Source: CAWULT01 sp963923455 (GTDB taxonomy: Bacteria > Acidobacteriota > Vicinamibacteria > Vicinamibacterales > UBA2999). Taken from it: a DNA stretch of 21,365 nucleotides. Position 1 is the stretch's first letter, and the number at the start of each line of letters is the position of its first letter. The notes beneath the pieces are model-generated. The model was not told the DNA's origin and ran no database searches. It worked only from the letters and a program-made list of their open reading frames with translations. Made by a program: the position numbers and the translations under genes. Location of the stretch: contig CAWULT010000079.1 in the NCBI GenBank assembly GCA_963923455.1, forward strand, positions 1 through 21,365, in the 5' to 3' direction. Below, piece by piece: positions 6,893 through 14,131 of the stretch.

Positions 6893-6961
6893 TGGAAAGT
6901 CGCGTTACTCTTCTGCCACTCAACGGATTGGGTTCAGTTCAGAACTGAAGGGGTAATCGCA
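6893..6961 (+). repeat. Duplicated upstream block of G8 gene, copy 2
   Basis: 69 bases matching 331-398, from tggaaagtcg to the start codon, with an extra A at about 6923. It contains the same Shine-Dalgarno-like AGGGG before ATG. The DNA further left is unrelated to that left of copy 1, so this is the left edge of the duplicated segment. Confidence 0.7.
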
Positions 6962-9649
6962 ATGGGCGCACAATCTCGCTTGGTCCTCCTTGCATCGTTG
7001 GTTTCGGCAGTCTTGCTCGGCAGCGTAGTCGCCGTCGTCCAGGCCCAGAACGCAGGCGCGCCAGCCAGGGCGAGCAAATGGTCGGACCCGGCCACCTGGC
7101 CCAACAACAAGGTACCGGCCGCGGGCGACAAGGTCACCATCGCCGAAGACAAGAGCGTGATCCTCGACGTCAATACGCCGGCCCTGGGCGGCGTGACGAT
7201 CGACGGCACGCTCTCCTTCGCGGACAACGCCGACGTGGAACTGACCACCGAGTGGATCATGCTGCACGGCGAGCTGGCCATCGGCACCGAAGCCAGGCCC
7301 CACACCCGCAAGGCCACCATCACCTTCACCGACAACGTCAAAGGCGAAGACATCGGTGTTCCGGCAGCGACTGTTGCGAGTGAGCGCGTTGACCGCGGGA
7401 TCATGCTCATGGGCGGCACGCTGAACCTGCATGGGGACCGCAAGCACACGTGGACCAAGCTGACCAACACCGCCAACGCAGGTAGCACCTCGATCCAGGT
7501 CCTGGACGCGTCTGGCTGGCGGGCCGGCGACGAGGTCGTCCTCGCATCCACGGATTTCGATCCCCGTCAGGCCGAGCGGCGCACCATTGTTGCCATCAAG
7601 GGCAACACCATCAGGCTCGATCGAAAGCTCGACTACATGCACTTCGGCAAGATCACGTTCGGCGTCGATGAGCGTGGCGAAGTGGCCATGCTGACGCGCA
7701 ACATCGTGCTGCAGGCATCGGCCGACGCGGCGGAGCCGCCGTTCTTCGGCGGGCACGTGATGGCGATGGGCGCGAGCAAGATGTTCGTCGAGGGCGTCGA
7801 GTTCCAGCGCATGGGTCAGAACATGACGCTCGCTCGATATCCGATCCATTGGCATCTGGTCGGCGACGCCAAGGGGCAGTACATCAGGAACGCGTCGATC
7901 CACGACACGTACAACCGCTGCGTGACCGTACACGGCACCAATTTCCTGCGCATTGAGAACAACGTGACCTACAACACCGTCGGTCACTGCTTCTTCCTCG
8001 AAGACGGCGCGGAGCACGGTAACCGGTTCGTCCACAACCTGGCGATCCAGGTCAAGTGCCACACCTCCAAGGCCTGCGCACCGACCAATCTCGCTGCCAA
8101 CGGAGAGAACCTGGAAAGCAATCCGCTGAATCGCGCGACCTACAACGCTGCCAGCATGTCCGGCAAGGACACCCTGCTGCCGTCGGACAACACGGTGACG
8201 GCGTACTGGATCACCAATCCGGACAATGTCTTCATCGACAACGTGGCAGCGGGGTCCGATGAGAACGGCTTCTGGTGGTCGTTGCCCGAACACCCGCAAG
8301 GGAAGTTCGAAGGTACCGAGATCAGCAAGGCCATCTGGCCGCGTCGAACCAGGATGGCGGAATTCAGGGGCAACGTGGCCCACTCCAACTACGACGGGTT
8401 CATGCTGGACCGAAACATCAATCTGGAAGGCGTCTTCGGGCTGGCCGGGCCTTCGCACATTGCCAAGGAAGATCCCGCTGACGAAAACAGCAGGAGCGTG
8501 GAATCGATCCTCGCAGATCTCACCGCGTACAAGAACCGCAACGGCGGCGTCTGGGGCCGCGGCGAGATGCACGTCTTCCGGAACCTGAAGGCAGCGGACA
8601 ATGCCATCGGGTTCACGAATTCAACGGGTTCCATCGGCGCTGACACATTCACCTCACTGGTGGTCGATTCGTGGTTCGTGGGCGAAACCGAGAACATCGG
8701 CAACCCCGTGACGCCGGAAGAGAAGGCCTACGGCCGCAGCCTGCCAAAACGAGTGATTCCCGACTTCCCGATCCGCGGCTACGAGTACTACGACTACCGT
8801 CACGACGTGGTGAACACGACGTTCGTGAATTTCCAGGACAACAAGCAGCGCGGATCGGGAGCGCTGTCATGGCTGCTCTTCACGGGCGCCGGGGTGACCA
8901 CCGAGAACACCGTCAGGGGTGCGAAGTTCGTCAATGCCAAGCCCGTGTACTTCCCGAAGATCGACCCCAGATTCGACGGTGACAACCGAGGTGCAACGGC
9001 CTACCGGACCGCGGCGATCCACGATCTGGACGGATCGACGACCGGCATCCCTGATTCCTATGTCCTGATCCACGACGGCGAGAACGACAGCGTCGCCACG
9101 GACGACACGTGCAAGGTTCAGCCAACCTGGAACGCGGCTGTGTGCGCGGGAGATATCGGGCGCATCCAGTTCAACATCAGGAGGCCTGGACCCACGAGCG
9201 GTGTTGGTCTCGCACTGAAAGATGTTGCTCTGCGGTCGGCCGCGGGTGCGCCTGCGCGGGCGGCTGCTCCAGCGCGGCCCCCGGCTGTGCCTCAACAGCC
9301 AATCGTCCTCAGCCGAAATGGCAAGGATTTCAAGATCACAGCCAATCAGAGCACGGTGCGCGCCGGTACCGAGATCCGTGTGACGACCGAAAGACCGGAA
9401 GTGGCCATCAGTCTGAGTGAAATGGCCAAAGACTCATGGGTCGTGTTCGAGCTGCCGGGTTTCGCCAGCGCGGCCTCCGGGAAGCAGCAGGACAGCCTCG
9501 ACGCCCTGCGCAAGGCCACCGAGACTTCGTATTTCAAGGGTCCGGATGCCGTTTGGGTGAAGCTTGTAGTCCCCACCGCCCCCAAGGGCGTTGGCAGAGA
9601 TCAGTTCGGCCCGTCAAACACTCAAGCCAGCATCGTGGTCAGGCGATAG
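6962..9649 (+). CDS. Secreted G8-domain / right-handed beta-helix protein (copy 2)
   Basis: 895 residues, colinear with the protein at 399-3068 from signal peptide to stop and identical over many long stretches. It has the same signal peptide, G8 domain and beta-helix segments (RYPIHWH at 292-298, NRCVTVHGT, GHCFFLEDG) as the CEMIP/TMEM2-related family, and hence the same inferred extracellular polysaccharide role. It differs by a seven-residue longer loop after the G8 domain, rewritten sequence around residues 380-400 and 480-510, and an Ala/Pro-rich linker (GAPARAAAPARPPAVP) before the C-terminal segment. The frame stays open 52 codons further upstream, but ATG 6962 is preferred because the ribosome site, signal peptide and homology to copy 1 all begin there. 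Coding similarity ends at the stop codon. Confidence 0.88.
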   Translation: MGAQSRLVLLASLVSAVLLGSVVAVVQAQNAGAPARASKWSDPATWPNNKVPAAGDKVTIAEDKSVILDVNTPALGGVTIDGTLSFADNADVELTTEWIMLHGELAIGTEARPHTRKATITFTDNVKGEDIGVPAATVASERVDRGIMLMGGTLNLHGDRKHTWTKLTNTANAGSTSIQVLDASGWRAGDEVVLASTDFDPRQAERRTIVAIKGNTIRLDRKLDYMHFGKITFGVDERGEVAMLTRNIVLQASADAAEPPFFGGHVMAMGASKMFVEGVEFQRMGQNMTLARYPIHWHLVGDAKGQYIRNASIHDTYNRCVTVHGTNFLRIENNVTYNTVGHCFFLEDGAEHGNRFVHNLAIQVKCHTSKACAPTNLAANGENLESNPLNRATYNAASMSGKDTLLPSDNTVTAYWITNPDNVFIDNVAAGSDENGFWWSLPEHPQGKFEGTEISKAIWPRRTRMAEFRGNVAHSNYDGFMLDRNINLEGVFGLAGPSHIAKEDPADENSRSVESILADLTAYKNRNGGVWGRGEMHVFRNLKAADNAIGFTNSTGSIGADTFTSLVVDSWFVGETENIGNPVTPEEKAYGRSLPKRVIPDFPIRGYEYYDYRHDVVNTTFVNFQDNKQRGSGALSWLLFTGAGVTTENTVRGAKFVNAKPVYFPKIDPRFDGDNRGATAYRTAAIHDLDGSTTGIPDSYVLIHDGENDSVATDDTCKVQPTWNAAVCAGDIGRIQFNIRRPGPTSGVGLALKDVALRSAAGAPARAAAPARPPAVPQQPIVLSRNGKDFKITANQSTVRAGTEIRVTTERPEVAISLSEMAKDSWVVFELPGFASAASGKQQDSLDALRKATETSYFKGPDAVWVKLVVPTAPKGVGRDQFGPSNTQASIVVRR

Positions 9650-9676
9650 GCAGAACCGGGCCATCGCCACGGACGC

Positions 9677-9682
9677 TACACT
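9677..9682 (+). promoter_or_regulatory. -10-like box (TACACT) before the GyrI-like gene
   Basis: TACACT ends 10 bases before ATG 9693, and no Shine-Dalgarno sequence is present. This implies a very short or absent 5' leader, and it supports ATG 9693 over starts upstream that would lie inside the G8 gene. Confidence 0.4.
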
Positions 9683-9692
9683 GGCCGCCATC

Positions 9693-10157
9693 ATGCCGAC
9701 ACTCTCGATCGCCAGACGCGACGTCGCCGCCCAGCCATTCGTGTTCGTCCGGTCGCGCGTGCCGGCCGCCGGCATTCCAGGTGCGATCGGCGAGGGCCTC
9801 GGCAAGGCCTTCGGCTACCTGCAGAAGGCCGGACTGGCCCCGGCCGGCCCGCCGGTGGCGCGGTATCCGGAACTGGGCGAGATGCTGACGATCGAGTCGG
9901 GTGTCACGGTGAGCGCCCCGGCGCCGGGCGAGGGCGACGTGCAGGCCGGCACGCTGGCGAACGGCCCCGTGCTCGTCGGGCTGCACGCCGGCGCCTACGA
10001 CACGCTCCGCGAGACGTATGCCGCGATGGAACGGTGGGCGGCCGCCAACGGCACGGCGTTCGCCGGCGCGCCGTGGGAGTCGTACCTGACGGACCCGGGC
10101 AATCATCCCGATCCGGCGGACTGGCGCACCGAGGTGTACTGGCCGCTCGCGCGGTAG
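9693..10157 (+). CDS. GyrI-like / AraC-type effector-binding domain protein
   Basis: A 154-residue single-domain protein of the GyrI-like small-molecule-binding (SHS2-type) fold. It has an FVRSRVPAAGIPGAIGEGLGKAFGYLQ first half, a GP..ARYPE turn, the central VSAPAPGEGDVQAGTLANGPVLVGLHAGAYDTLRETYAAMERW helix region, and the typical end WESYLTDPGNHPDPADWRTEVYWPL. No DNA-binding domain is attached, so it is not itself a regulator. Stand-alone members bind or hydrolyse small hydrophobic compounds, and the ligand here is unknown. ATG 9693 was preferred because the domain starts directly after it and a -10-like box sits 10 bases before it. It follows the G8 copy 2 stop by 43 bases and is followed by ferrochelatase, with its own promoter-like box between. 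Confidence 0.8.
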   Translation: MPTLSIARRDVAAQPFVFVRSRVPAAGIPGAIGEGLGKAFGYLQKAGLAPAGPPVARYPELGEMLTIESGVTVSAPAPGEGDVQAGTLANGPVLVGLHAGAYDTLRETYAAMERWAAANGTAFAGAPWESYLTDPGNHPDPADWRTEVYWPLAR

Positions 10158-10192
10158 GCTGGCACCTGCCGGGGCGGCCGCGGCCCGCATGC

Positions 10193-10198
10193 GACAAT
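10193..10198 (+). promoter_or_regulatory. -10-like box (GACAAT) before ferrochelatase
   Basis: GACAAT ends 8 bases before GTG 10207. If used, transcription would begin at or just before that GTG, which favours it over ATG 10189, whose codons overlap the box. Confidence 0.35.
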
Positions 10199-10206
10199 CG
10201 TCCGCT

Positions 10207-11250
10207 GTGACCCCTCCGTTCGACTCCGTGCTCGTCGTGTCCTTCGGCGGCCCCGGCGGGCTCGCCGACATCCGCCCCTTCCTGGCCAACGTGCTGCGCG
10301 GCCGCCGCGTCACGCCCGAGCGCGTCGAGGAAGTGGTGAAGCACTACGAGTCGTTCGGCGGCGTGTCGCCGATCACCGAGATCACCATGCGCCAGGCCGA
10401 CGGCCTGCGCGCGCGGCTGGCCGCGTCGGCCAGCCCGCTGCCGGTCTACGTCGGCATGCGGAACTGGCATCCGTATCTGCTCGACACGCTGCGCGCGATG
10501 CACGCGGCCGGGCACCGGCGTGCCATCGGCTTCATCACCGCGGCCCAGCACTCGTACTCGAGCTGCCAGCAGTACAAAGAGAACGTGCGCGACGCGCGGG
10601 CGGCGCTGCGCGCCGAGAGCGGCGCCGACGTCGAGGTGACGTTCGTCGAGAGCTGGTACGCGCACCCGCTGTTCATCCAGGTGCAGGCCGAGCACGTCCG
10701 GGCGGCGCTGGCGAGGCTGCCCGAGCCGGCGCGCGAGCGGGCCCGGCTCGTCTGCACCGCGCACAGCATCCCGACCGCGATGGCGGCCCGGTCGCGCTAC
10801 CAGCCGCAGCTGTCCGAGACGTCGCGCCTCGTCGCCGAGGCGGCCGGCATCCGCGACTGGACGCTCGTGTACCAGAGCCGCAGCGGCCGGCCCGAGGACC
10901 CGTGGCTCGAACCGGACATCTGCGACTACCTGCGGCAGGCGCGGGCCCAAGGCCTCGAGGCGGCGGTGATCTGCCCGGTGGGTTTCGTCTGCGATCACAT
11001 CGAGGTGCTGTTCGATCTCGATCGACAGGCCGCCGACGTGTGCCGCGAGATCGGCCTGCCGATGGCGCGGTCCGAGACGGTCAACGACGACCCGGTGTTC
11101 GTCGACATGATGGCCGACGTGGTTCAACGCACCGTGCGCCGGTACCGGACTGGGCGGCCGCTGCCGATCGCGCCGCTCCCGACGCCGCCCGGCGCACCGG
11201 CCTCAGCGGGCCGGCCGGGTGGTCCGGCCGGCACCCGGCCACGCGGCTGA
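10207..11250 (+). CDS. hemH: Ferrochelatase
   Basis: A 347-residue ferrochelatase, the enzyme that inserts Fe2+ into the tetrapyrrole ring at or near the end of heme synthesis. Visible landmarks are the N-terminal VVSFGGPGG, the YESFGGVSPI segment, the catalytic histidine in CTAHSIP (His186 from this start), and the signature PVGFVCDHIEVLFDLD with its conserved glutamate (Glu266). Length matches the family plus a Pro/Gly-rich tail of about 30 residues. Both the protoporphyrin and coproporphyrin versions share these motifs, so the exact substrate is not settled. The start could be ATG 10189 (six residues longer), but GTG 10207 sits 8 bases after a GACAAT box and begins right before the conserved core. 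No other heme gene is nearby. The downstream M28 gene is convergent. Confidence 0.9.
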   Translation: MTPPFDSVLVVSFGGPGGLADIRPFLANVLRGRRVTPERVEEVVKHYESFGGVSPITEITMRQADGLRARLAASASPLPVYVGMRNWHPYLLDTLRAMHAAGHRRAIGFITAAQHSYSSCQQYKENVRDARAALRAESGADVEVTFVESWYAHPLFIQVQAEHVRAALARLPEPARERARLVCTAHSIPTAMAARSRYQPQLSETSRLVAEAAGIRDWTLVYQSRSGRPEDPWLEPDICDYLRQARAQGLEAAVICPVGFVCDHIEVLFDLDRQAADVCREIGLPMARSETVNDDPVFVDMMADVVQRTVRRYRTGRPLPIAPLPTPPGAPASAGRPGGPAGTRPRG

Positions 11251-11341
11251 CGCGCCGGCGGCGTCGCTGCCGCGGCGGCATCCATGCGTGCCGCAGCGCC
11301 CTCGCTCGGGCACCTGCCGCGCGCAACCGGGCTCGACCCCG

Positions 11342-12982
11342 CTACCGCGACTGCGTCGCCGGAGCCGTGTCGGGCGGCACCGGCGTGGGGTCGCCGGGCC
11401 TGCGGGGCATGTCGCCCGGCGCGAAGCGGGGTAGCAGGTCGTCACGCATCGCGAGGTGATAGACGGCGGTGGCCACGGCGATGGCCGCCTGCTTCGCGTC
11501 GCCCTCGACCACCCGTTCGTAGGTGTCGAGGTTGGTGTGCCAGGTGTAGGTGTTGTACTGAATCGGGTCCTGCATCACGGTGATGCCGGGCAGGCCCGCT
11601 TCGTTGAACGACGTGTGGTCGGAGCCGCCCGACGCACGGCTGCGCGTCGTCGTGGCCCCGAGCACGCCGAGATCGGCGAGCGGACCCGCGATGTCGCGCA
11701 GCACGGCGCCGGCCGAGGGCGGCCCGAACACGGCGAAGCCCCGCGCGCGGCCCGTGCCGTTGTCCACGTTGAAGTAGCCGCCGAAGCGCGCATGGTCCGG
11801 CTTCGGCTGCTCGGCCATGCCGAAGTGCTCGCGCACGTAGGCCTTCGAGCCGAGTAGGCCCTGCTCCTCGCCGCTCCAGAGCGCCACGCGGATCGTCCGC
11901 CGCGGCTTGACGCCGATGGCGGCCAGGATGCGCGCGGCATCCATCATCACGGCGCAGCCAATCGCGTTGTCGGTGGCGCCGGTGCCGGCGTGCCACGAGT
12001 CGAGGTGGCCGCCCAGCATGACGACCTCGCCGGCCTTGTCGGTGCCCGGAATCTCGGCGATCACGTTGTAGGCCGTGCGTCCGTCGGCATGGGTGCGGTT
12101 GACGATGTCCACCTCGAGCTCCACCGTCCGCCCGTCGGCCAGCAGGCGGCTGATGCGGCCGTAGTCCTCGTTGCGCATCACGAGCGTCGGCGGAGCCTTG
12201 GCGAGGTCGAACGTGCGGTTGTGGAACGCGCGGATCTGGCCGTGGTCGCGCGCGGCGTCGTTGACGCGGACGAGCGCGCCGCTCGCCACGAGGAACTGGT
12301 TCACCTGTTCGTCCACCTCGCCGGCCGTCAGGGGGCGGGTCGCCGCGGCGGCGGCGCCGCCGCCTCGGCCGCCGGGTTGCGCCGGTGTCTGCGCGGGCGC
12401 GGCGTTGAGCTGCGCGACGACGTCGGCGTCCTCGCGGCGCAGCGGCGCCGGGTTGAAGGTCACCATGACGCGCTGTGGCGCGCCCACGAGCACCATGCGC
12501 CCCCGTACCGTGTCCTTCAGTCCGTCCAGGTGGCGGGTGAGTTCGTCGCGCGTGACGCGCGCCGGCAGCGTGATCTGCACGGCCTGGCCGCGGCGCACGC
12601 CCGAGGTGCCAGGCGTCCAGGCGAGGACCTCGACGACGAGGGCGTCGCGGACCGGCGCCACGAGGTGCGCGGTGACGCGCTCGTTCGTCCAGCCGTCCCG
12701 CCCGAACTCCCACGGCTCGAGGTGGGCGTTGGCCAGGCCCCACGCGCGCATCCGGTCGCGCGCCCATTCGCCGGCGGCCTCGAGCTGCGGCGAGCCGGTC
12801 AGGCGCGGGCCGTACACGTCGGTCAGCACGTGCAGGGTCTCCATGATCTGCGACCTCGCCGTGCCCTCCTGCCGGATCCTCCAGGAGACGTCCTGGTCGA
12901 TGCGTTCCTGGGCCCTGAGGGTGGCGACGGTCGCGGCGGACAGCAGCGCGGCCGCGAACAGCAGCATGGACGGTCGTCGCAT
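11342..12982 (-). CDS. Secreted M28-family zinc aminopeptidase
   Basis: A 546-residue exported metallopeptidase of the M28 family. A signal peptide occupies about residues 1-24 (hydrophobic run MLLFAAALLSAATVATL). The N-terminal part includes a protease-associated-like insert with an Ala/Gly/Pro-rich stretch (about 195-217). The catalytic domain shows the full co-catalytic zinc set: His326 (GGHLDSWH), Asp338 (ATDNAIG), Glu372/Glu373 (SGEEQG), Asp407 (NVDNGTG) and His482 (TWHTNLD). It should release N-terminal amino acids from peptides outside the cytoplasm. ATG 12982 was chosen over upstream starts because it has a GGAG ribosome site 7 bases before it and begins the signal peptide. The C-terminal 30 residues are Pro-rich. 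It converges with ferrochelatase across a 91-base GC-rich gap with no clear T-tract terminator. Confidence 0.9.
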   Translation of the reverse strand: MRRPSMLLFAAALLSAATVATLRAQERIDQDVSWRIRQEGTARSQIMETLHVLTDVYGPRLTGSPQLEAAGEWARDRMRAWGLANAHLEPWEFGRDGWTNERVTAHLVAPVRDALVVEVLAWTPGTSGVRRGQAVQITLPARVTRDELTRHLDGLKDTVRGRMVLVGAPQRVMVTFNPAPLRREDADVVAQLNAAPAQTPAQPGGRGGGAAAAATRPLTAGEVDEQVNQFLVASGALVRVNDAARDHGQIRAFHNRTFDLAKAPPTLVMRNEDYGRISRLLADGRTVELEVDIVNRTHADGRTAYNVIAEIPGTDKAGEVVMLGGHLDSWHAGTGATDNAIGCAVMMDAARILAAIGVKPRRTIRVALWSGEEQGLLGSKAYVREHFGMAEQPKPDHARFGGYFNVDNGTGRARGFAVFGPPSAGAVLRDIAGPLADLGVLGATTTRSRASGGSDHTSFNEAGLPGITVMQDPIQYNTYTWHTNLDTYERVVEGDAKQAAIAVATAVYHLAMRDDLLPRFAPGDMPRRPGDPTPVPPDTAPATQSR

Positions 12983-13023
12983 CGGAGTCTCCGTGGCGTG
13001 CCGACTGTGAATGTTGCCCGATC

Positions 13024-13383
13024 CTACCCCTTCACGTAAGAGAACTTCTCCGCCACCTTGCCGTCCCGGACACGGAACACGTCCACGCCACGCACGTGAC
13101 CCGGGCCGCCTTCCTTGCGCCAGTGGTAGGTCCACCGCACGACGCAGCGATCGCCGGCGGAGAAGATGTCTTCGGTCTCGAAGCGGGCATGCGGCGAGTT
13201 GCGGAAGAACTGCTCCCAGAACGCGCGGACGGGATCGTGCCCTTCGATACGGGTTCCGTCAGGTGCAGGTCGCGTGTTCTCGAACACGCAGTCGGCGGTC
13301 ATCAGGGCCATGATCGCGTCGACGTCGTGCCGGTTGAATGCGTCGTTGAAGCGTGTCACGGCTTCGAGCGTCTGCTGGCTCAT
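13024..13383 (-). CDS. SnoaL-like (NTF2-fold) protein
   Basis: A 119-residue single-domain protein with the NTF2/SnoaL pattern. An N-terminal helix (TLEAVTRFNDAFNRHDVDAIMALM) leads into TADCVFENT, then GHDPVRAFWEQFF, and the barrel strands end in VDVFRVRDGKVAEKFSYVKG. Members include ketosteroid-isomerase-like enzymes and small-ligand binding proteins, and no specific substrate can be read here. ATG 13383 is preferred over GTG 13395 because GGAGGG sits 4 bases upstream of it and family members usually begin at this point. It is divergent from the esterase at 13415, with only 31 bases between start codons. Confidence 0.82.
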   Translation of the reverse strand: MSQQTLEAVTRFNDAFNRHDVDAIMALMTADCVFENTRPAPDGTRIEGHDPVRAFWEQFFRNSPHARFETEDIFSAGDRCVVRWTYHWRKEGGPGHVRGVDVFRVRDGKVAEKFSYVKG

Positions 13384-13399
13384 CGGGCCCTCCACCCCC

Positions 13400-13407
13400 T
13401 ATAGAAT
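13400..13407. promoter_or_regulatory. Overlapping divergent -10 boxes (TATAGAAT)
   Basis: On the plus strand TAGAAT (13402-13407) ends 7 bases before ATG 13415 of the esterase. On the minus strand the same bases read ATTCTATA, which gives a TATAGG/TCTATA -10 upstream of the SnoaL-like gene. CTATAG is a perfect palindrome, so one AT-rich island of eight bases in a GC-rich gap could open for transcription in both directions. Confidence 0.5.
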
Positions 13408-13414
13408 GCCCCGT

Positions 13415-14131
13415 ATGCGCATGCTGTTCTCCACGATTCTCGCCGGGGCCGCCGCCCTGCTCTCGCTCGCGCCGGTGGCGGCGTCGGCCGAACTGCTCGA
13501 ACGGTCCGGCCGGTTCGGAGGGCTGCAAGTCACCTACAAGGTGCTGCTGCCGCCCGGCTACGACGCGGCTCGAACCTATCCCGTCGTGCTCGTCTTCACG
13601 GGCGGCCCGCAGCAGCTGCGCGGCGCCGAGGGCACCATCAACACCGACTGGCGGCCCGAGGCCGAGAAGCGCGGCTACATCGTGATCAGCCCGGCGTCTC
13701 CGGACGGCAACCTGTTCTTCGAGAGCGCGGACCGGATCTTCCCCGAGTTCCTCGACATGATCCGTCGTGACTACAAGGTCAAGGGTGGCAAGCTCCACGT
13801 CGCCGGCCACTCGAACGGGGGGCTCAGCGCGTTCCACGTCGCGGCGAAGTTCCCGGCGTACTTTTCGACGGTCACCGGTTATCCGGGGCTGCTCGACGGC
13901 CCGGGAGCGGCGTCGCGGATCCAGGGGCTCAAGCCGATGTGCCTGTTCATGCACGTGGGCGATCAGGATCCGGGGTGGGCCGGCGGCATGCGGGAGCAGT
14001 ACGAGAGCCTGCGGAAGCAGGGCTATCGCATCCGCTACCAGGTGGAGAAGAACCAGGTGCACCGGCTGAAGGCGCAGGAGCTGAACCTGCCCGTCCGGCT
14101 GCTCGACGAAATCGAGAGCTGCGCGTCGTGA
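13415..14131 (+). CDS. Secreted alpha/beta-hydrolase, PHB-depolymerase/feruloyl-esterase type
   Basis: A 238-residue exported serine hydrolase. A signal peptide covers residues 1 to about 24 (LFSTILAGAAALLSLAPVAASA). The nucleophile elbow is GHSNGG with Ser133. The acid is probably in GDQDPG and the catalytic histidine in NQVHRL near the C-terminus. The KVLLPPGYDAARTYPVVLVFTGG opening is typical of the PHB-depolymerase-like esterases (LpqC type). The substrate is unknown, with polyesters or acylated polysaccharides as family options. ATGs at 13406, 13415 and 13421 are all in frame. 13415 is chosen because a TAGAAT box ends 7 bases before it, which would make the mRNA leaderless. The stop overlaps the M61 start (TGATG), so the two are probably translated from one mRNA. 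Confidence 0.85.
   Translation: MRMLFSTILAGAAALLSLAPVAASAELLERSGRFGGLQVTYKVLLPPGYDAARTYPVVLVFTGGPQQLRGAEGTINTDWRPEAEKRGYIVISPASPDGNLFFESADRIFPEFLDMIRRDYKVKGGKLHVAGHSNGGLSAFHVAAKFPAYFSTVTGYPGLLDGPGAASRIQGLKPMCLFMHVGDQDPGWAGGMREQYESLRKQGYRIRYQVEKNQVHRLKAQELNLPVRLLDEIESCAS

Noticed and set aside
6806..6961. N-terminal extension of 52 codons for G8 copy 2
   Set aside because: The extension is not protein-like, has no counterpart in copy 1, and precedes a clear ribosome site and signal peptide at ATG 6962.
11251..11341. Terminator between ferrochelatase and the M28 gene
   Set aside because: Several GC-rich self-complementary stretches exist but none is followed by a T-tract, so no specific terminator could be supported.
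12350..12400. Ala/Gly/Pro-rich repeat DNA inside the M28 gene as a possible frameshift or repeat element
   Set aside because: The frame stays intact and the stretch encodes a plausible flexible linker ahead of the catalytic domain.
13166..13414. Upstream extension of the esterase frame
   Set aside because: It overlaps the SnoaL-like gene on the other strand and lies before the TAGAAT box and signal peptide at 13415.
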